This document shows, piece after piece, positions 8,899-21,274 of a stretch of 43,935 nucleotides of DNA. Origin of the DNA: an uncultured Selenomonas sp. (GTDB lineage Bacteria > Bacillota > Negativicutes > Selenomonadales > Selenomonadaceae); contig CAKPXP010000018.1 in the NCBI GenBank assembly GCA_934202005.1, forward strand, positions 1 through 43,935, read 5' to 3'. The position numbers were made by a program, and so were the translations under genes. Below the pieces are notes generated by a model. It worked only from the letters and a program-made list of their open reading frames with translations, did no database searches and was not told the DNA's origin. Every line of letters starts with the position of its first letter. Within the stretch, counting starts at the first letter, position 1.

Positions 8899-9450
8899 TT
8901 ATTTCTTGCCCTTAGCGCCGGCTTTGCCTTCCTTGCGGCGGATGTGCTCGCCAGCGTACTTGATACCCTTGCCCTTATACGGCTCAGGCTCACGGAAGCC
9001 GCGGATCTCAGCCGCGATCTGGCCGACAACTTCCTTGTCGATGCCCTTGACCGTGATGGCATTAGCGGACGGCACGTCGAACTCGATGCCTTTCGGCGGC
9101 TCGACGATGACCGGATGGGAGAAGCCGAGGGAGAGGTTGAGGTTCTTGCCCTGCTTCTGCGCGCGGTAGCCGACACCATTGATTTCGAGGCTCTTGGAGA
9201 AGCCCTCCGTCACGCCGAGCACCATGTTGTGGATGAGCGTGCGGGAGAGGCCGTGCAGAGAGCGATGCGTCTTATCGTCGGAAGGACGCTCCACCTTGAC
9301 GATGTTGCCTTCGACGGTTACTTTCATTTCCGGATGGATGTGGCGCGAAAGTTCACCTTTCGGGCCTTTGACCGTCACCAGATTTTCCTCACCGAGCGTG
9401 ACCGTTACGCCAGCCGGGATTTCGATCGGTGCATTACCAATTCTTGACAT
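8899..9450 (-). CDS. rplF: 50S ribosomal protein L6 (uL6)
   Basis: This 183-residue uL6 has two repeated domains, beginning [20 protein letters not shown] and containing [20 protein letters not shown] and the C-terminal signature [20 protein letters not shown]. It lies at the base of the L7/L12 stalk near the sarcin-ricin loop. ATG 9450 has SD GGAGG. Confidence 0.97.
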   Translation of the reverse strand: MSRIGNAPIEIPAGVTVTLGEENLVTVKGPKGELSRHIHPEMKVTVEGNIVKVERPSDDKTHRSLHGLSRTLIHNMVLGVTEGFSKSLEINGVGYRAQKQGKNLNLSLGFSHPVIVEPPKGIEFDVPSANAITVKGIDKEVVGQIAAEIRGFREPEPYKGKGIKYAGEHIRRKEGKAGAKGKK

Positions 9451-9476
9451 CAGTACACCTCCTGACTATGTTCCGA

Positions 9477-9875
9477 TTACCAAACGTATGCGATGACTTC
9501 GCCGCCGAGGCCTGCCTTGCGCGCCTGCTTGTCGCTCATGATTCCCTTGGACGTGGAAATGATGGCGATGCCGAGGCCGCCGAGCACGCGCGGGAGCTCG
9601 TCATGCTTCGCATACTGGCGCAGACCGGGTTTCGAGATGCGCTTGATGCCGGAGATGACCTTCTCGCGGTTCGGACCATACTTGAGGGAGACCGTCAGGA
9701 TACCCTGCTTGTTGTCCTCCGTGAGCGTGTAGTCTTTGATGAAGCCCTCTTCCTTCAGAACATCCGCGATGGAGTTCTTGATCTTGGAAGCGGGGATTTC
9801 CACCTTGTCGTGGAAAACGGAGTTTGCATTGCGCAAACGCGTCAGCATATCTGCAATAGGATCAGTCATTACCAT
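9477..9875 (-). CDS. rpsH: 30S ribosomal protein S8 (uS8)
   Basis: This 132-residue uS8 begins [18 protein letters not shown] and ends [11 protein letters not shown]. It is a primary 16S rRNA binder and, in E. coli, the spc-operon repressor. ATG 9875 is chosen since AAAGGAGG lies 10 bases upstream; an earlier in-frame start at 9896 would place that SD inside the coding region. Confidence 0.96.
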   Translation of the reverse strand: MVMTDPIADMLTRLRNANSVFHDKVEIPASKIKNSIADVLKEEGFIKDYTLTEDNKQGILTVSLKYGPNREKVISGIKRISKPGLRQYAKHDELPRVLGGLGIAIISTSKGIMSDKQARKAGLGGEVIAYVW

Positions 9876-9908
9876 GAATCGATATCCTCCTTTCAATCAG
9901 TGAGAAAA

Positions 9909-10094
9909 TTACCAGCTGGCCTTCGTAACGCCAGGGATTGCGCCTGCATAGCTCTGCTCGCGGAAGCAGATACGGCACATGTCGAACTTGCGCATATAGC
10001 CATGCGGACGGCCGCAGATCTTGCAGCGGTTATAACCGCGCGTGGAGAATTTCGGTTCTTTCTTCCACTTCTCAACCATTGACTTCTTAGCCAA
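9909..10094 (-). CDS. rpsN: 30S ribosomal protein S14 type Z (uS14)
   Basis: This 61-residue zinc-type uS14 has CxxC pairs C24/C27 and C40/C43, within [14 protein letters not shown] and [10 protein letters not shown]. The start codon is TTG 10094 with a strong SD (GGAGG). Together with zinc-type L36 it shows this cluster carries zinc-dependent ribosomal proteins; no zinc-free paralogue is in the window. Confidence 0.97.
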   Translation of the reverse strand: MAKKSMVEKWKKEPKFSTRGYNRCKICGRPHGYMRKFDMCRICFREQSYAGAIPGVTKASW

Positions 10095-10108
10095 AGTTCC
10101 TTACCTCC

Positions 10109-10648
10109 TTATGCTTTGAACGGCATACCCATGAGTTTCAGGAGCTCTCTCGCTTCTTCATCCGTCTTTGCCGTCGTTACGATTACAATGTTCATGCCGC
10201 GGATCTTGTCGATCTTGTCGTACTCGATCTCCGGGAAGATGAGCTGTTCCTTGAGGCCGACAGCGTAGTTGCCGCGACCGTCGAACGCCTTGTCAGAGAC
10301 GCCGCGGAAGTCACGGACGCGCGGCAGTGCGACGTTCATGAACTTGTCGAGGAACTGGTACATGCGGACGCCGCGGAGCGTGACCTTGCAGCCGATCGGC
10401 ATGCCTTCACGCAGTTTCCAGGCGGCGAGGGATTTCTTCGCACGCGTCAGAAGCGGCTTCTGGCCGGAGATGATCGTGAGATCGCTCACGGCTGCGTCGA
10501 GGGCCTTCGGATTGCCGACAGCCTCGCCAACGCCCATGTTGATGATGACTTTCTCGATTTTCGGAAGCTGCATGACGTTCTTGTAACCGAATTTCTCGTT
10601 GAGCGCCGGCACGACTTCCTTCTGGTATTTTTCCTGTAATCTATCCAC
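10109..10648 (-). CDS. rplE: 50S ribosomal protein L5 (uL5)
   Basis: This 179-residue uL5 binds 5S rRNA and contacts P-site tRNA. Segments are [38 protein letters not shown] and [20 protein letters not shown]. The start is GTG 10648 after GAAAGGAGG; a further upstream ATG frame extension of 17 codons covers the SD and is rejected. Confidence 0.96.
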   Translation of the reverse strand: MDRLQEKYQKEVVPALNEKFGYKNVMQLPKIEKVIINMGVGEAVGNPKALDAAVSDLTIISGQKPLLTRAKKSLAAWKLREGMPIGCKVTLRGVRMYQFLDKFMNVALPRVRDFRGVSDKAFDGRGNYAVGLKEQLIFPEIEYDKIDKIRGMNIVIVTTAKTDEEARELLKLMGMPFKA

Positions 10649-10668
10649 TGATGCTCCTCCTTTCTCGC

Positions 10669-11001
10669 TTATTTCGTCTCGTCGATGACTTCGCCGCACT
10701 TCTTGCAGACGCGGACGTTCTTGCCATTGACTTCCTTATGACCGACGCGCGTCGGCTTGTTGCAGGCGGGGCAGACGAGCATGACCTTGCATGCGTGGAG
10801 CGGAGCTTCCTTCACGAGGATGCCGCCCTGCGGTGCCTTGACATTCGGTTTCGTGTGGCGCTTGACCTTGTTGACGCCCTCGACGATGACCTTGCCCTTC
10901 TTCGGCATGGCCGTCACGACCTTGCCCTTCTTGCCTTTATCTTTGCCGGACAATACGACGACCGTATCGCCCTTCTTCACGTTCAGTTTAACGAGTGACA
11001 A
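10669..11001 (-). CDS. rplX: 50S ribosomal protein L24 (uL24)
   Basis: This 110-residue uL24 carries an N-terminal KOW motif ([20 protein letters not shown]) and KVNVHKRHTKP-like basic segments. It initiates 50S assembly. Four cysteines (CPACNK and CKKCGE) near the C-terminus could form a zinc ribbon. The start codon is TTG 11001 after GAGGAGG. Confidence 0.96.
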   Translation of the reverse strand: MSLVKLNVKKGDTVVVLSGKDKGKKGKVVTAMPKKGKVIVEGVNKVKRHTKPNVKAPQGGILVKEAPLHACKVMLVCPACNKPTRVGHKEVNGKNVRVCKKCGEVIDETK

Positions 11002-11019
11002 AATAGCACCTCCTCACAA

Positions 11020-11388
11020 TCAAAGAACTTCAGGAGCCAGGGAGACGATCTTCATGAAGTCCTTATCGCGGAGCTCTCTCGCCACCGGGCCAAAAATACG
11101 CGTACCTCTCGGCGTCTTGTCGTCCTTGATGAGGACAGCCGCGTTCTCATCGAAGCGGATGTAAGAGCCATCGCTGCGGCGCAGTCCCTTGACGCTGCGG
11201 ACGACGACCGCCTTGACGACGTCGCCCTTCTTCACCGTGCCGCCAGGTGCTGCGGATTTGACTGCAGCGACGATGATATCACCGATGTTGGCATACTTGC
11301 GGTAGGAGCCGCCAAGCACGCGGACGCACATGATTTCTTTCGCGCCGGTGTTGTCACCAACCTGCAGGATAGTTTGCTGTTGGATCAT
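11020..11388 (-). CDS. rplN: 50S ribosomal protein L14 (uL14)
   Basis: This 122-residue uL14 begins [20 protein letters not shown] and ends [11 protein letters not shown], as typical. It forms an intersubunit bridge and the docking surface for silencing factor RsfS. ATG 11388 follows AAGGAGG. Confidence 0.97.
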   Translation of the reverse strand: MIQQQTILQVGDNTGAKEIMCVRVLGGSYRKYANIGDIIVAAVKSAAPGGTVKKGDVVKAVVVRSVKGLRRSDGSYIRFDENAAVLIKDDKTPRGTRIFGPVARELRDKDFMKIVSLAPEVL

Positions 11389-11418
11389 TGTTTGACCTCC
11401 TTCTTCAAGTTTTGGGGT

Positions 11419-11676
11419 TTATTTTGCACGCTCGATGACTTCGACAACTCTCCAGCGCTTGTCCTTGGAAAGCGGACGCGTCTCCATGATGGAGACCTTG
11501 TCGCCCTCATGCGCCTCGTTGTTCTCGTCGTGAGCCTTGAACTTCACCGTGGTCTTGATGGCCTTCTTGTAGAGCTTGTGCTGCTCGAGTTCCTCGACAG
11601 CCACGACCACCGTCTTGTCCATCTTGTCGCTGACAACCTTGCCAACCTTTGTCTTGCGTACGTTTCTTTCGCTCAT
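11419..11676 (-). CDS. rpsQ: 30S ribosomal protein S17 (uS17)
   Basis: This 85-residue uS17 has an OB fold, with [20 protein letters not shown] and [23 protein letters not shown] 11676 has SD AGGAAGGAGG; an earlier start eight codons upstream would overlap the SD. Confidence 0.96.
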   Translation of the reverse strand: MSERNVRKTKVGKVVSDKMDKTVVVAVEELEQHKLYKKAIKTTVKFKAHDENNEAHEGDKVSIMETRPLSKDKRWRVVEVIERAK

Positions 11677-11713
11677 TCGAGAGCCTCCTTCCTTTTGCAT
11701 ATCGTAGCCTGAA

Positions 11714-11908
11714 TCAAGCCTTCATCTCGTTCTCGCGCTGGATTGTCTTGATGCGGGCAATCGTCTTCTTGACGTCCTTGATACGCATCGGGTTCTCGAG
11801 CTGGCCCGTAGCAAGCTGGAAGCGGAGGCCGAAAAGCTCTTCTTTGAGCGAAGCAAGTTTCTGGTTAAGCTCCTCAGCGCTCAGATCGCGAATTTCCTTA
11901 GCCTTCAT
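11714..11908 (-). CDS. rpmC: 50S ribosomal protein L29 (uL29)
   Basis: This 64-residue helical-hairpin protein sits at the tunnel exit, with signature [23 protein letters not shown] 11908 lies inside the end of rplP (11-bp overlap), so translation is coupled; the SD AGAGGGCGG is within rplP. Confidence 0.96.
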   Translation of the reverse strand: MKAKEIRDLSAEELNQKLASLKEELFGLRFQLATGQLENPMRIKDVKKTIARIKTIQRENEMKA

Positions 11909-12338
11909 TTACTTCACCGCCCTCTGCATGATTTTCTTTCTCGACAAATTTCGTCTTAATCGGGAGCTTGTGGCCAGCGAGGCGCATAGCTTCCTGTGCG
12001 ATTTCCTTGGAAACGCCGTCCATCTCGAAGAGGACGCGGCCCGGCTTGACGACGCAGACCCAGTACTCAGGCGAACCTTTACCGGAACCCATGCGCGTCT
12101 CTGCCGGCTTCGCCGTGACCGGCTTGTCCGGGAAAATCTTGATCCAGACCTGGCCGCCGCGCTTGATGTAACGCGTCATGGCGATACGAGCTGCCTCGAT
12201 CTGGCGGTTCGTGATCCATGCGGGCTCAAGAGCGACGAGGCCGTACTGGCCGTGGCTTACGGTGTTGCCGCGATGGGCCTTGCCCTTCATGCGGCCGCGG
12301 AACTGCTTGCGGTATTTGACTCTCTTTGGTAATAACAT
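11898..12338 (-). CDS. rplP: 50S ribosomal protein L16 (uL16)
   Basis: This 146-residue uL16 begins [20 protein letters not shown] and contains [19 protein letters not shown]. It helps position A-site tRNA and completes 50S maturation. The ATG overlaps the rpsC stop by one base (TAATG). Confidence 0.97.
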   Translation of the reverse strand: MLLPKRVKYRKQFRGRMKGKAHRGNTVSHGQYGLVALEPAWITNRQIEAARIAMTRYIKRGGQVWIKIFPDKPVTAKPAETRMGSGKGSPEYWVCVVKPGRVLFEMDGVSKEIAQEAMRLAGHKLPIKTKFVEKENHAEGGEVNEG

Positions 12339-13006
12339 TAAGCTTCGCTCCCTTCAGCTACAGCCTTGCGCTGCTTTCTTTCCGGAAGAACCTCGCCCTT
12401 GAAGATCCAGACCTTCACGCCGATGCGGCCATACGTCGTATGCGCCTCAGCCGTGCCGTAGTCGATGTCGGCGCGGAGCGTGTGCAGGGGGATGCTGCCC
12501 TCGCGATAGGCTTCCTTACGAGCAATCTCGGCACCGCCGAGACGGCCTGCGAGCGCGACCTTGATGCCCTTGGCACCGAGGCGCATCGTGCGGCCGACGG
12601 CCTGCTTCATTGCGCGGCGGAACGCGATGCGGCGCTCGAGCTGCTGTGCGATGTTCTCAGCGACGAGCGTGGCATCCATATCCGGCTGCTTGATCTCGGC
12701 GATGTTGATGTCGACGCGCTTCTGCGTGTAGCCCTTGAGGCCTTCCTTGATCTGCTCGATGCCCGAGCCGCCGCGGCCGATGACCATGCCCGGCTTTGCC
12801 GTGTGGATCGTGATCTTGAGACGGTTCTTGCTGCGCTCCGTCTCAATCCTCGAAACGCCGGCTGCCTGAAGGCTCTGCTTCAGATAGTCACGGATCTTAA
12901 TATCTTCATGCAGGTTCTCTGCGAAATCTTTATCAGCATACCACTTGGCATCCCAGGTCTTGACGATGCCCAGGCGAATACCATGCGGATTAACTTTCTG
13001 ACCCAA
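12338..13006 (-). CDS. rpsC: 30S ribosomal protein S3 (uS3)
   Basis: This 222-residue uS3 has the N-terminus [20 protein letters not shown] and a KH domain with [16 protein letters not shown]. With S4 and S5 it forms the mRNA entry helicase. The start is TTG 13006, 5-6 bases after GGAGGGAAA; an in-frame upstream ATG would add 16 codons with no family similarity and covers the SD. Confidence 0.96.
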   Translation of the reverse strand: MGQKVNPHGIRLGIVKTWDAKWYADKDFAENLHEDIKIRDYLKQSLQAAGVSRIETERSKNRLKITIHTAKPGMVIGRGGSGIEQIKEGLKGYTQKRVDINIAEIKQPDMDATLVAENIAQQLERRIAFRRAMKQAVGRTMRLGAKGIKVALAGRLGGAEIARKEAYREGSIPLHTLRADIDYGTAEAHTTYGRIGVKVWIFKGEVLPERKQRKAVAEGSEA

Positions 13007-13022
13007 ACCGTTTCCCTCCTTC

Positions 13023-13358
13023 TCAGTTCTTCTCGTCGACGACGATGGTGACATGGGACGTGCGCTTCAGGATCTTGAACGCCTGTCCACGGGAACGCGG
13101 ATGGATGCGCTTGAGCGTCGGGCCCTGATCGGCGTATGCCGTCTTGACGAAGAGCTTGTCAGCGTCCATGTCAAAGTTGTTTTCTGCGTTCGCGACTGCG
13201 GAGCGCAGGACTTTCTCTACAACGTCCGCGCCGGCTTTCGGCGTGAACTTCAGAATCGCAAATGCCTCTGCCACGTTCTTGCCTCGGATCAGATCCAGGA
13301 CAATGCGAACTTTGCGCGGAGTGATGCGAATGTATTTAGCAACTGCTCTTGTTTCCAC
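13023..13358 (-). CDS. rplV: 50S ribosomal protein L22 (uL22)
   Basis: This 111-residue uL22 begins [20 protein letters not shown] and contains the tunnel-lining beta-hairpin [20 protein letters not shown]. The start is GTG 13358 after AAAGGAG. The macrolide-resistance hairpin region looks wild type. Confidence 0.97.
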   Translation of the reverse strand: METRAVAKYIRITPRKVRIVLDLIRGKNVAEAFAILKFTPKAGADVVEKVLRSAVANAENNFDMDADKLFVKTAYADQGPTLKRIHPRSRGQAFKILKRTSHVTIVVDEKN

Positions 13359-13379
13359 AAAGATTCTCCTTTCGCAAAA

Positions 13380-13661
13380 TTACTTGAGCGAGGTCTTTCT
13401 CTCTTCGCCGCCGTGCCCCTTGAACGTGCGCGTCGGTGCGAACTCGCCGAGCTTGTGGCCGACCATGTCTTCCGTAATGTAGACGGGGACATGCTTGCGG
13501 CCGTCATGGACGGCGATGGTGTGGCCGACGAAGTCCGGAAAAATCGTGGAGCTTCTGGACCAGGTCTTCACCACTTTTTTATCGTTAGCTTCGTTGAGTG
13601 CCGTGATTTTCTTCATGAGGCTCTCTGCAACGAAAGGTCCCTTCTTAATCGATCTTGACAA
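13380..13661 (-). CDS. rpsS: 30S ribosomal protein S19 (uS19)
   Basis: This 93-residue uS19 of the head begins [19 protein letters not shown] and ends [13 protein letters not shown]. The start codon is TTG 13661 after AAGGAGG. The 52-bp spacer to rplB is longer than others in the operon. Confidence 0.97.
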   Translation of the reverse strand: MSRSIKKGPFVAESLMKKITALNEANDKKVVKTWSRSSTIFPDFVGHTIAVHDGRKHVPVYITEDMVGHKLGEFAPTRTFKGHGGEERKTSLK

Positions 13662-13713
13662 GATGTATCCTCCTTCCGTCAGGCAGCTTCACGCGGCTGC
13701 CCGCTGTCTCTCA

Positions 13714-14541
<828 letters not shown>

Positions 14542-14564
14542 TTGTTTTACCTCCTTTTCTTATT

Positions 14565-14846
14565 TTAAGCCTTGAAGAACTCGATGCTTTCGCCAGCAGC
14601 GAGCTTCACGATGGCCTTTTTATAGTCAGGGCGCTTACCGGACGTGCGGCCCATGCGTTTCGTTTTGCCAAGTACGTTGACCGTATTGACCTTGTCCACC
14701 TTCACGTTGAAGACTTCCGCAACCGCCTTGGCGATCTCGATCTTGTTGGCTGCTTTCGCAACAACGAAGACGTATTTGCCTTCGGCCATGAGCTGCGTCG
14801 TGCGCTCCGTGATGAGCGGACGGATAAGGATATCACGTGCTTCCAT
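14565..14846 (-). CDS. rplW: 50S ribosomal protein L23 (uL23)
   Basis: This 93-residue uL23 at the tunnel exit is the docking site for trigger factor and SRP. It begins [20 protein letters not shown]. The ATG overlaps the rplD stop by one base (TAATG). Confidence 0.97.
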   Translation of the reverse strand: MEARDILIRPLITERTTQLMAEGKYVFVVAKAANKIEIAKAVAEVFNVKVDKVNTVNVLGKTKRMGRTSGKRPDYKKAIVKLAAGESIEFFKA

Positions 14847-15469
14847 TATGCGAATACCTCCTCGATGCGGGTGATGGCATCCTTCGTAATGAACAGCTTG
14901 TCCGAATTGAGGATATCGAACACGTTGAGTCCATTCGTGTTGATGGCTTTCACACCCTGAATGTTGCGTGCGGACTTCTCAACGTTCTCAGCCTCATCAG
15001 CCGTGATGAAGAGAGCCTTTGCATCAATACCGAAATCGCCGAGGAGCTTGACGACCTGCTTCGTCTTCGGCGCGTCGAATGCGAGGCTGTCGAGGACGAT
15101 GAAGTCGCCGCTCTTGACCTTGTCAGAGAGCGCGCACTTGATGGCGAGGCGACGCTGCTTACGCGGCATGCTGAACGCATACTTGCGCGGATGCGGTCCG
15201 AAGACCGTGCCGCCGCCGACCCACAGCGGGGAACGCGTCGAGCCGCTGCGTGCGCGGCCCGTGCCCTTCTGCTTCCAGGGCTTGCGGCCGCCGCCGCGGA
15301 CGAAACCGCGCGTCTTCGTTGCATGCGTGCCGAGACGCTGGGCAGCGAGCTGCATCAGAACGGCCTGGTGGAGAAGACCTGCGTTCATCTCAACGCCGAA
15401 GATGCTTTCATTCAACTCAATATCGCCAACCTTGTTGTTCGCGATGTCAAAAACTGCTACTGTAGCCAT
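14846..15469 (-). CDS. rplD: 50S ribosomal protein L4 (uL4)
   Basis: This 207-residue uL4 has its tunnel-constriction loop rich in Gly/Arg ([20 protein letters not shown]). In E. coli L4 represses the S10 operon; whether that applies here is unknown. ATG 15469 follows GGAGG. Confidence 0.97.
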   Translation of the reverse strand: MATVAVFDIANNKVGDIELNESIFGVEMNAGLLHQAVLMQLAAQRLGTHATKTRGFVRGGGRKPWKQKGTGRARSGSTRSPLWVGGGTVFGPHPRKYAFSMPRKQRRLAIKCALSDKVKSGDFIVLDSLAFDAPKTKQVVKLLGDFGIDAKALFITADEAENVEKSARNIQGVKAINTNGLNVFDILNSDKLFITKDAITRIEEVFA

Positions 15470-15493
15470 AATGTTGGTTATCCTCCTTCCAAA

Positions 15494-16147
15494 TTAGTTT
15501 TTCGCCTGCTTGCCAGGCTTTACGGTGTCTTTGATCACGACGAAGCCCTTCTTCGGCCCCGGGATGGCACCCTTGATGAGGATGAGGTTGCGGTCAGCAT
15601 CGACACGGACGACCGTGAGGCGCTGCACCGTAACGCGCTCGCCACCCATGCGGCCCGGCAGCTTCTTGCCCTTGAGGACGCGTCCGCCAGGACCGGAGAT
15701 CATCGCACCCGTGGAACCGGGCTCACGATGGGATTTGGAGCCGTGGCCCATGGGGCCGCGAGCGAAGTTGTGACGCTTGATACCGCCGGCAAAGCCTTTG
15801 CCCTTGGAAGTACCGACAACATCGACGAGCTCTCCAGCAGCAAATATATCAACGCCGAGGCTGTCCCCGACCTTGTATTCCGAAGCATCCGCGAGTCTCA
15901 TTTCACGGATGAATTTCACAGGGCTGACGCCCGCCTTCGCGAAATGACCTTTCTGCGGCTTGTTTACATTCTTTTCCTTCACTTCACCGAAGCCAAGCTG
16001 GACGGCGTTGTAGCCATCGTTTTCTACCGTCTTGTTCTGGAGCACGACGTTGTTGCCGGACTCGACGACCGTAACGGGAACGACTTTGCCTTCCTCCGTG
16101 AAGATCTGGGTCATACCAAGTTTTCTACCTAAAATAGCTTTTGACAT
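15494..16147 (-). CDS. rplC: 50S ribosomal protein L3 (uL3)
   Basis: This 217-residue uL3 has segments [40 protein letters not shown] and [14 protein letters not shown]. It has a finger reaching to the peptidyl transferase centre. ATG 16147 follows GAGGAGG. Confidence 0.97.
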   Translation of the reverse strand: MSKAILGRKLGMTQIFTEEGKVVPVTVVESGNNVVLQNKTVENDGYNAVQLGFGEVKEKNVNKPQKGHFAKAGVSPVKFIREMRLADASEYKVGDSLGVDIFAAGELVDVVGTSKGKGFAGGIKRHNFARGPMGHGSKSHREPGSTGAMISGPGGRVLKGKKLPGRMGGERVTVQRLTVVRVDADRNLILIKGAIPGPKKGFVVIKDTVKPGKQAKN

Positions 16148-16165
16148 TCATTCCACCTCCTCGGA

Positions 16166-16477
16166 TCAGAGTTTGATTTCGATGTCCACGCCTGCCGGCA
16201 GGTCAAGGCGCATGAGTGCATCCACCGTCTTGTTCGTCGGCTGCAGGATGTCGATGAGGCGCTTGTGCGTGCGCATCTCGAACTGCTCACGGCTGTCCTT
16301 GTTGACATGCGGGGAGCGCAGAATCGTGTAGATGTTCTTTTCCGTCGGGAGAGGAATCGGACCGGATACCATGGCACCCGTCTTCTTTGCAGTGTCAACA
16401 ATCTTCACTGCACTCTGGTCGAGGGCTTTGTGGTCATAAGCCTTCAAACGGATTCTGATTTTCTGATTCTTCGACAA
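16166..16477 (-). CDS. rpsJ: 30S ribosomal protein S10 (uS10)
   Basis: This 103-residue uS10 begins [20 protein letters not shown] and contains [20 protein letters not shown]. The start is TTG 16477, 8 bases after GGAGG; an ATG five bases upstream is out of frame. It is the first gene of the S10 block and follows the tuf terminator; I see no clear promoter in the 175-bp gap. Confidence 0.97.
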   Translation of the reverse strand: MSKNQKIRIRLKAYDHKALDQSAVKIVDTAKKTGAMVSGPIPLPTEKNIYTILRSPHVNKDSREQFEMRTHKRLIDILQPTNKTVDALMRLDLPAGVDIEIKL

Positions 16478-16574
16478 TTCATTTTCCTCCTTATCGTCCA
16501 GACTCTTGGCCCAAACATTTCTCCGTAGCAGTTCCCTCGGTCAGGCCGAGCCATCTGCCACGTCATCGCATGGG

Positions 16575-16627
16575 GGGTATTATTGAAAAATACCCTTGAA
16601 ATAAGAGCGACGCGAGCGCCGCTCTTA
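16575..16627 (-). terminator. Tandem hairpins after tuf
   Basis: The stem TAAGAGCG / CGCTCTTA (within 16602-16627) begins 25 bp past the tuf stop. A second inverted repeat follows, GGGTATT/AATACCC (16575-16595). U-tracts are short, so termination may be partial and S10 could be partly read from str. A small hairpin CTCGG-TCAGG-CCGAG (16536-16550) lies in the rpsJ leader. Confidence 0.6.
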
Positions 16628-16652
16628 CCTAAAGGATACTTTTTAGATTGGA

Positions 16653-17846
16653 TTAGCCTTCAATCTCCGTGACACGACCAGCGCCAACCGTGTGGCCGCC
16701 CTCGCGGATAGCGAAGCGGAGGCCCTTCTCGATAGCGATCGGCGTGATGAGCTCGACTTCCATCTCGACGTTATCGCCAGGCATAACCATCTCCGTGCCC
16801 TCCGGCAGTTTGATGACACCCGTGACGTCCGTCGTGCGGAAGTAGAACTGCGGACGATAGTTGGAGAAGAACGGCGTATGACGGCCACCCTCTTCTTTCG
16901 TGAGGACGTAGACCTGAGCCTTGAACTTCGTGTGCGGATGAATCGTGCCCGGCTTTGCGAGAACCTGGCCACGCTCGATCTCCTTGCGGTCGATACCGCG
17001 GAGCAGCGCACCGATGTTATCGCCAGCGACTGCCGTGTCGAGCATCTTGCGGAACATCTCGATGCCCGTGACAACCGTCTGCTTCGGCTCATCCTGAAGG
17101 CCGACGATCTCAACCGTGTCGTTGAGCTTCAGCTCGCCACGCTCAACACGGCCCGTTGCGACCGTGCCGCGGCCCGTAATCGTGAAGACATCCTCGACCG
17201 GCATGAGGAATGGCTTATCCGTGTCGCGCTCCGGCGTCGGGATGTACTCATCGACAGCGTCCATGAGCTCGAGAATCTTCTTCTGCTGCTCAGCATCGCC
17301 TTCGAGGGCTTTGAGAGCGGAGCCAGCGACGACCGGAATGTCATCGCCCGGGAAGTCATAGCTCGAGAGAAGCTCGCGGACTTCCATCTCGACGAGCTCG
17401 AGGAGCTCGGGATCGTCGACCTGGTCGACCTTGTTGAGGAAGACAACGATTGCCGGCACACCGACCTGGCGAGCGAGCAGGATGTGCTCACGCGTCTGCG
17501 GCATCGGGCCATCAGCAGCGGAGACGACGAGGATCGCGCCGTCCATCTGAGCAGCGCCGGTGATCATGTTCTTGACATAGTCAGCATGGCCCGGGCAGTC
17601 GACGTGCGCATAGTGACGCTTCGTCGTCTCGTACTCAACGTGAGCCGTGTTGATCGTGATACCGCGCTCGCGCTCCTCCGGAGCCTTATCGATATCAGCG
17701 TAATCCTCGAAGGAAGCCTTGCAGCCTTCCGTCTGGGAAAGAACTTTCGTAATCGCAGCCGTCAGCGTCGTCTTGCCGTGGTCGACGTGACCAATCGTAC
17801 CGATGTTGACATGCGGTTTGGTTCTCTCAAACTTTTCTTTAGCCAT
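16653..17846 (-). CDS. tuf: Elongation factor Tu
   Basis: This 397-residue GTPase delivers aminoacyl-tRNA to the ribosome. The G1 motif GHVDHGKT is at residues 19-26, DCPGHADYV forms G3 and NKVD forms G4; the three-domain length is normal. ATG 17846 follows AAGGGAGG. It is the last str gene, 17 bp after fusA. Only one tuf copy is in the window. Confidence 0.99.
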   Translation of the reverse strand: MAKEKFERTKPHVNIGTIGHVDHGKTTLTAAITKVLSQTEGCKASFEDYADIDKAPEERERGITINTAHVEYETTKRHYAHVDCPGHADYVKNMITGAAQMDGAILVVSAADGPMPQTREHILLARQVGVPAIVVFLNKVDQVDDPELLELVEMEVRELLSSYDFPGDDIPVVAGSALKALEGDAEQQKKILELMDAVDEYIPTPERDTDKPFLMPVEDVFTITGRGTVATGRVERGELKLNDTVEIVGLQDEPKQTVVTGIEMFRKMLDTAVAGDNIGALLRGIDRKEIERGQVLAKPGTIHPHTKFKAQVYVLTKEEGGRHTPFFSNYRPQFYFRTTDVTGVIKLPEGTEMVMPGDNVEMEVELITPIAIEKGLRFAIREGGHTVGAGRVTEIEG

Positions 17847-17863
17847 TGTTGTGTTTTCCTCCC

Positions 17864-19942
17864 TTATTCGCCTTTGTTCTTGGCAACAATCTGATCGGCA
17901 ATATTCTTAGGAACTTCATCATAGTATGCAACTTCCATGCTGTAGTTCCCTCGGCCCTGAGTCTTGGAACGCAAATCCGTCGAATAGCCGAACATCTCGG
18001 AGAGCGGAACAAAGCCGTTGATGACCTGAGCGCCATTGCGTGCTTCCATGCCCTCGATGCGGCCGCGGCGGGAGTTGAGGTCGCCGATGACGTCGCCCAT
18101 GTACTCCTCCGGGACCGTGACTTCGACTTTGACATACGGCTCGAGAAGAACCGGATTTGCCTTTTCTGCACCATTCTTGAATGCCATGGAACCTGCCACC
18201 TTGAAGGCTGCCTCCGAGGAGTCGACCTCGTGGAAGGAACCATCGAAGACCGTTGCCTTGATGTCGACCATCGGATAACCAGCGACAACACCGGACTCCA
18301 TGGCCTGACGGACACCGTCCTCGACCGGCTTGATGAATTCTTTCGGAATGGCACCGCCGACGACCTTGTTCTCGAAAGCGAAGCCCTCGCCCGGCTCCTG
18401 CGGCTCGAGCTTGAGCCAGCAGTGACCGTACTGGCCGTGACCGCCGGACTGGCGAACGAACTTGCCTTCCGCCTCGACGGTCTTGCGGATCGTCTCGCGG
18501 TAAGCGACCTGCGGCTCACCGACCTTGCAGTCTACGTGGAACTCACGGAGCATGCGGTCGACGATGATCTGCAGATGAAGCTCGCCCATGCCGGAGATGA
18601 TCGTCTGGCCCGTCTCCTCGTCCGTGCGGACGCGGAACGTCGGATCCTCTTCTGCGAGCTTTTGCAGCGCGACGCCCATCTTCTGCTGGTCGTTCTTCGT
18701 TGCCGGCTCGACAGCGACGGAGATAACCGGATCCGGGAAGACCATCGACTCGAGGATGATCGGATGCTCTTCATCGCAGAGCGTGTCGCCTGTCGTCGTA
18801 TCCTTGAGGCCGACAGCCGCGGCAATGTCGCCGCTGTAGACCTTCTCGATTTCCTTGCGGTGGTTTGCGTGCATCTGCAGGATACGGCCGATGCGCTCTT
18901 TCTTGCCCTTCGTCGAGTTATAGACGTAGGAGCCAGCGTCGAGCGTACCGGAGTAGACGCGGAAGAACGCGAGCTTACCGACGAACGGATCCGTCATGAT
19001 CTTGAACGCGAGTGCCGCGAACGGCTCCTCATCGCTCGAAGGACGTTGATCCTCCTCGCCCGTCTCAGGATCGACACCAGCGATCGGCGGGATATCCGTC
19101 GGCGCCGGCATGAAGTCGACGATGGCGTCGAGCAGGGGCTGCACGCCCTTGTTGCGGTAGGACGTGCCGCAGGTCACGGGAACCATCTGGCAGGTGACCG
19201 TCGCCTTGCGGATGACTTTCTTGATGTCATCCTCGGTGATTTCCTCGCCGCCGAGGTACTTCTCCATGAACTCGTCGTCCTGCTCGGAGCAGGCCTCGAG
19301 CAGCTTCTCGCGATACTCTTCCGCCTGATCCTTCATGTCGTCAGGGATGGCGACCTCATCCTCGACCTTGCCGAGATCGTCCTCATAGACGATGGCTTCC
19401 ATCTTGATGAGATCGATAATGCCCTTGAACGTGTCCTCGGCGCCGATCGGCAGCTGGATGGGAACCGCGTTCGCTTGGAGGCGCTCATGCATCATCTTGA
19501 CGACGTTGTAGAAATCTGCGCCGGTGATGTCCATCTTGTTGACATACGCCATGCGCGGAACGTTGTATTTCTCAGCCTGGCGCCATACGGTTTCCGTCTG
19601 AGGCTCGACACCGCCGCGGGCAGTCAGAACTGTCACAGCGCCATCGAGGACGCGCAGGGAGCGCTCAACTTCTACCGTAAAGTCCACATGGCCCGGCGTA
19701 TCAATGATGTTGATACGATGGTCCTTCCAATGGCAGGTCGTCGCAGCCGACGTGATTGTGATGCCGCGCTCCTGCTCCTGGACCATCCAGTCCATCGTAG
19801 CCGCGCCATCATGAACCTCACCAATCTTGTGGTTGACACCCGTGTAGAAGAGGATACGCTCAGTAGTAGTCGTCTTACCGGCATCGATGTGAGCCATGAT
19901 ACCGATATTACGCGTTTTCTCAAGGGAATACTCTCTTGCCAC
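17864..19942 (-). CDS. fusA: Elongation factor G
   Basis: This 692-residue translocase GTPase has G1 AHIDAGKT at residues 17-24, DTPGHVDF as G3 and NKMD as G4. Domain IV contains the RETIRK and GGHGQYGHC segments typical of EF-G. The start is GTG 19942 after AAGGAGCG. It lies in the normal order rpsL-rpsG-fusA-tuf. Confidence 0.99.
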   Translation of the reverse strand: MAREYSLEKTRNIGIMAHIDAGKTTTTERILFYTGVNHKIGEVHDGAATMDWMVQEQERGITITSAATTCHWKDHRINIIDTPGHVDFTVEVERSLRVLDGAVTVLTARGGVEPQTETVWRQAEKYNVPRMAYVNKMDITGADFYNVVKMMHERLQANAVPIQLPIGAEDTFKGIIDLIKMEAIVYEDDLGKVEDEVAIPDDMKDQAEEYREKLLEACSEQDDEFMEKYLGGEEITEDDIKKVIRKATVTCQMVPVTCGTSYRNKGVQPLLDAIVDFMPAPTDIPPIAGVDPETGEEDQRPSSDEEPFAALAFKIMTDPFVGKLAFFRVYSGTLDAGSYVYNSTKGKKERIGRILQMHANHRKEIEKVYSGDIAAAVGLKDTTTGDTLCDEEHPIILESMVFPDPVISVAVEPATKNDQQKMGVALQKLAEEDPTFRVRTDEETGQTIISGMGELHLQIIVDRMLREFHVDCKVGEPQVAYRETIRKTVEAEGKFVRQSGGHGQYGHCWLKLEPQEPGEGFAFENKVVGGAIPKEFIKPVEDGVRQAMESGVVAGYPMVDIKATVFDGSFHEVDSSEAAFKVAGSMAFKNGAEKANPVLLEPYVKVEVTVPEEYMGDVIGDLNSRRGRIEGMEARNGAQVINGFVPLSEMFGYSTDLRSKTQGRGNYSMEVAYYDEVPKNIADQIVAKNKGE

Positions 19943-19979
19943 TTTTACTATCGCTCCTTATCTTATATAGTAGAAAAGA

Positions 19980-20465
<486 letters not shown>

Positions 20466-20488
20466 TCATAGTCTCTCGCGAGCTGGTG

Positions 20489-20872
20489 TTATTTTTTCTT
20501 TGCTTTCGCTTTCTTGGCGCCGTACTTGGAGCGGGCCTGGCCGCGATCCTGAACGCCTGCCGTATCAAGCGAACCACGGATGATGTGGTAGCGGACACCC
20601 GGGAGGTCCTTGACACGACCGCCGCGGATCAGAACAACACTATGCTCCTGGAGATTATGACCAATGCCAGGAATGTATGCAGTCACCTCGATGCTGTTCG
20701 TCAGGCGAACACGAGCGACCTTACGCAGTGCAGAGTTTGGTTTTTTCGGCGTCGTCGTGTAGACACGCGTGCAAACGCCGCGCTTCTGCGGGCAATTTTT
20801 CAGTGCTGGTGCTGTGGATTTCTCCTGCATGCTCTTTCTGCTTTTACGGACTAACTGGTTGATAGTAGGCAT
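20489..20872 (-). CDS. rpsL: 30S ribosomal protein S12 (uS12)
   Basis: This 127-residue uS12 begins [19 protein letters not shown]. The decoding-centre segment [19 protein letters not shown] keeps both lysines of PKKPN, so no classical streptomycin-resistance substitution is seen there. The ATG 20872 is selected by GGAAGGAGG; a start seven codons earlier would include the SD. Confidence 0.98.
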   Translation of the reverse strand: MPTINQLVRKSRKSMQEKSTAPALKNCPQKRGVCTRVYTTTPKKPNSALRKVARVRLTNSIEVTAYIPGIGHNLQEHSVVLIRGGRVKDLPGVRYHIIRGSLDTAGVQDRGQARSKYGAKKAKAKKK

Positions 20873-20939
20873 ACATGCACCTCCTTCCTTCATTTTAGAA
20901 TTTATTATTTATGAAAACTCACGGCTATGCCGCAAGTTT

Positions 20940-21194
20940 CTAACGAGTTTCCTGCGTGAGCGCTGCCGCCGCAGCTCCCACGTCGATGCCGCAGGCTTTG
21001 CCGAGTTCCGCCATGGAAGCGACGCGTTCCACGGGGACATTCTGCGCCTCGCAGAGCTCTGCGAGCGGCGCCGTGATGCGCGCGTCTGCGTCGTCCGCGA
21101 GGAATACAGCAGCGGCTCTGCCGCCCTGCATGGCCTTCCTGACCTGCTTGAGTCCGATGACACGCGCGGCATCCTTCAAATGCTCCAGTGCCAT
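20940..21194 (-). CDS. rplGB: L7Ae-family ribosome-associated protein
   Basis: This 84-residue protein of the L7Ae/L30e/S12e/Gadd45 fold is equivalent to B. subtilis YbxF, which binds kink-turn RNA. Visible marks are VIGLKQVRKAMQGGRAAAVF and LADDADARITAPLAELCEAQ. ATG 21194 follows AGGGAGTGAAG. In most Firmicutes it lies between rpoC and rpsL; here it is the first gene after its own strong promoter, and rpoBC is not upstream. The 15-codon upstream extension of the frame overlaps the leader and is rejected. Confidence 0.9.
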   Translation of the reverse strand: MALEHLKDAARVIGLKQVRKAMQGGRAAAVFLADDADARITAPLAELCEAQNVPVERVASMAELGKACGIDVGAAAAALTQETR

Positions 21195-21245
21195 TTTCTT
21201 CACTCCCTCGTCCTGAAGTCGTGCTCTCCTGTCAGGCACTTCTAC

Positions 21246-21274
21246 ATACTATCATTGGCAAAAACCAATGTCAA
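21246..21274 (-). promoter_or_regulatory. Strong sigma-A promoter of the rplGB-str operon
   Basis: On the minus strand there is TTGACA (21269-21274), a 17-bp spacer and TAGTAT (21246-21251). The -35 is perfect and the -10 matches 5 of 6. The spacer contains an inverted repeat CATTGG/CCAATG (21253-21270), which could be an operator or a stem. Transcription would begin near 21239, about 45 bp before the rplGB start. Confidence 0.88.
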
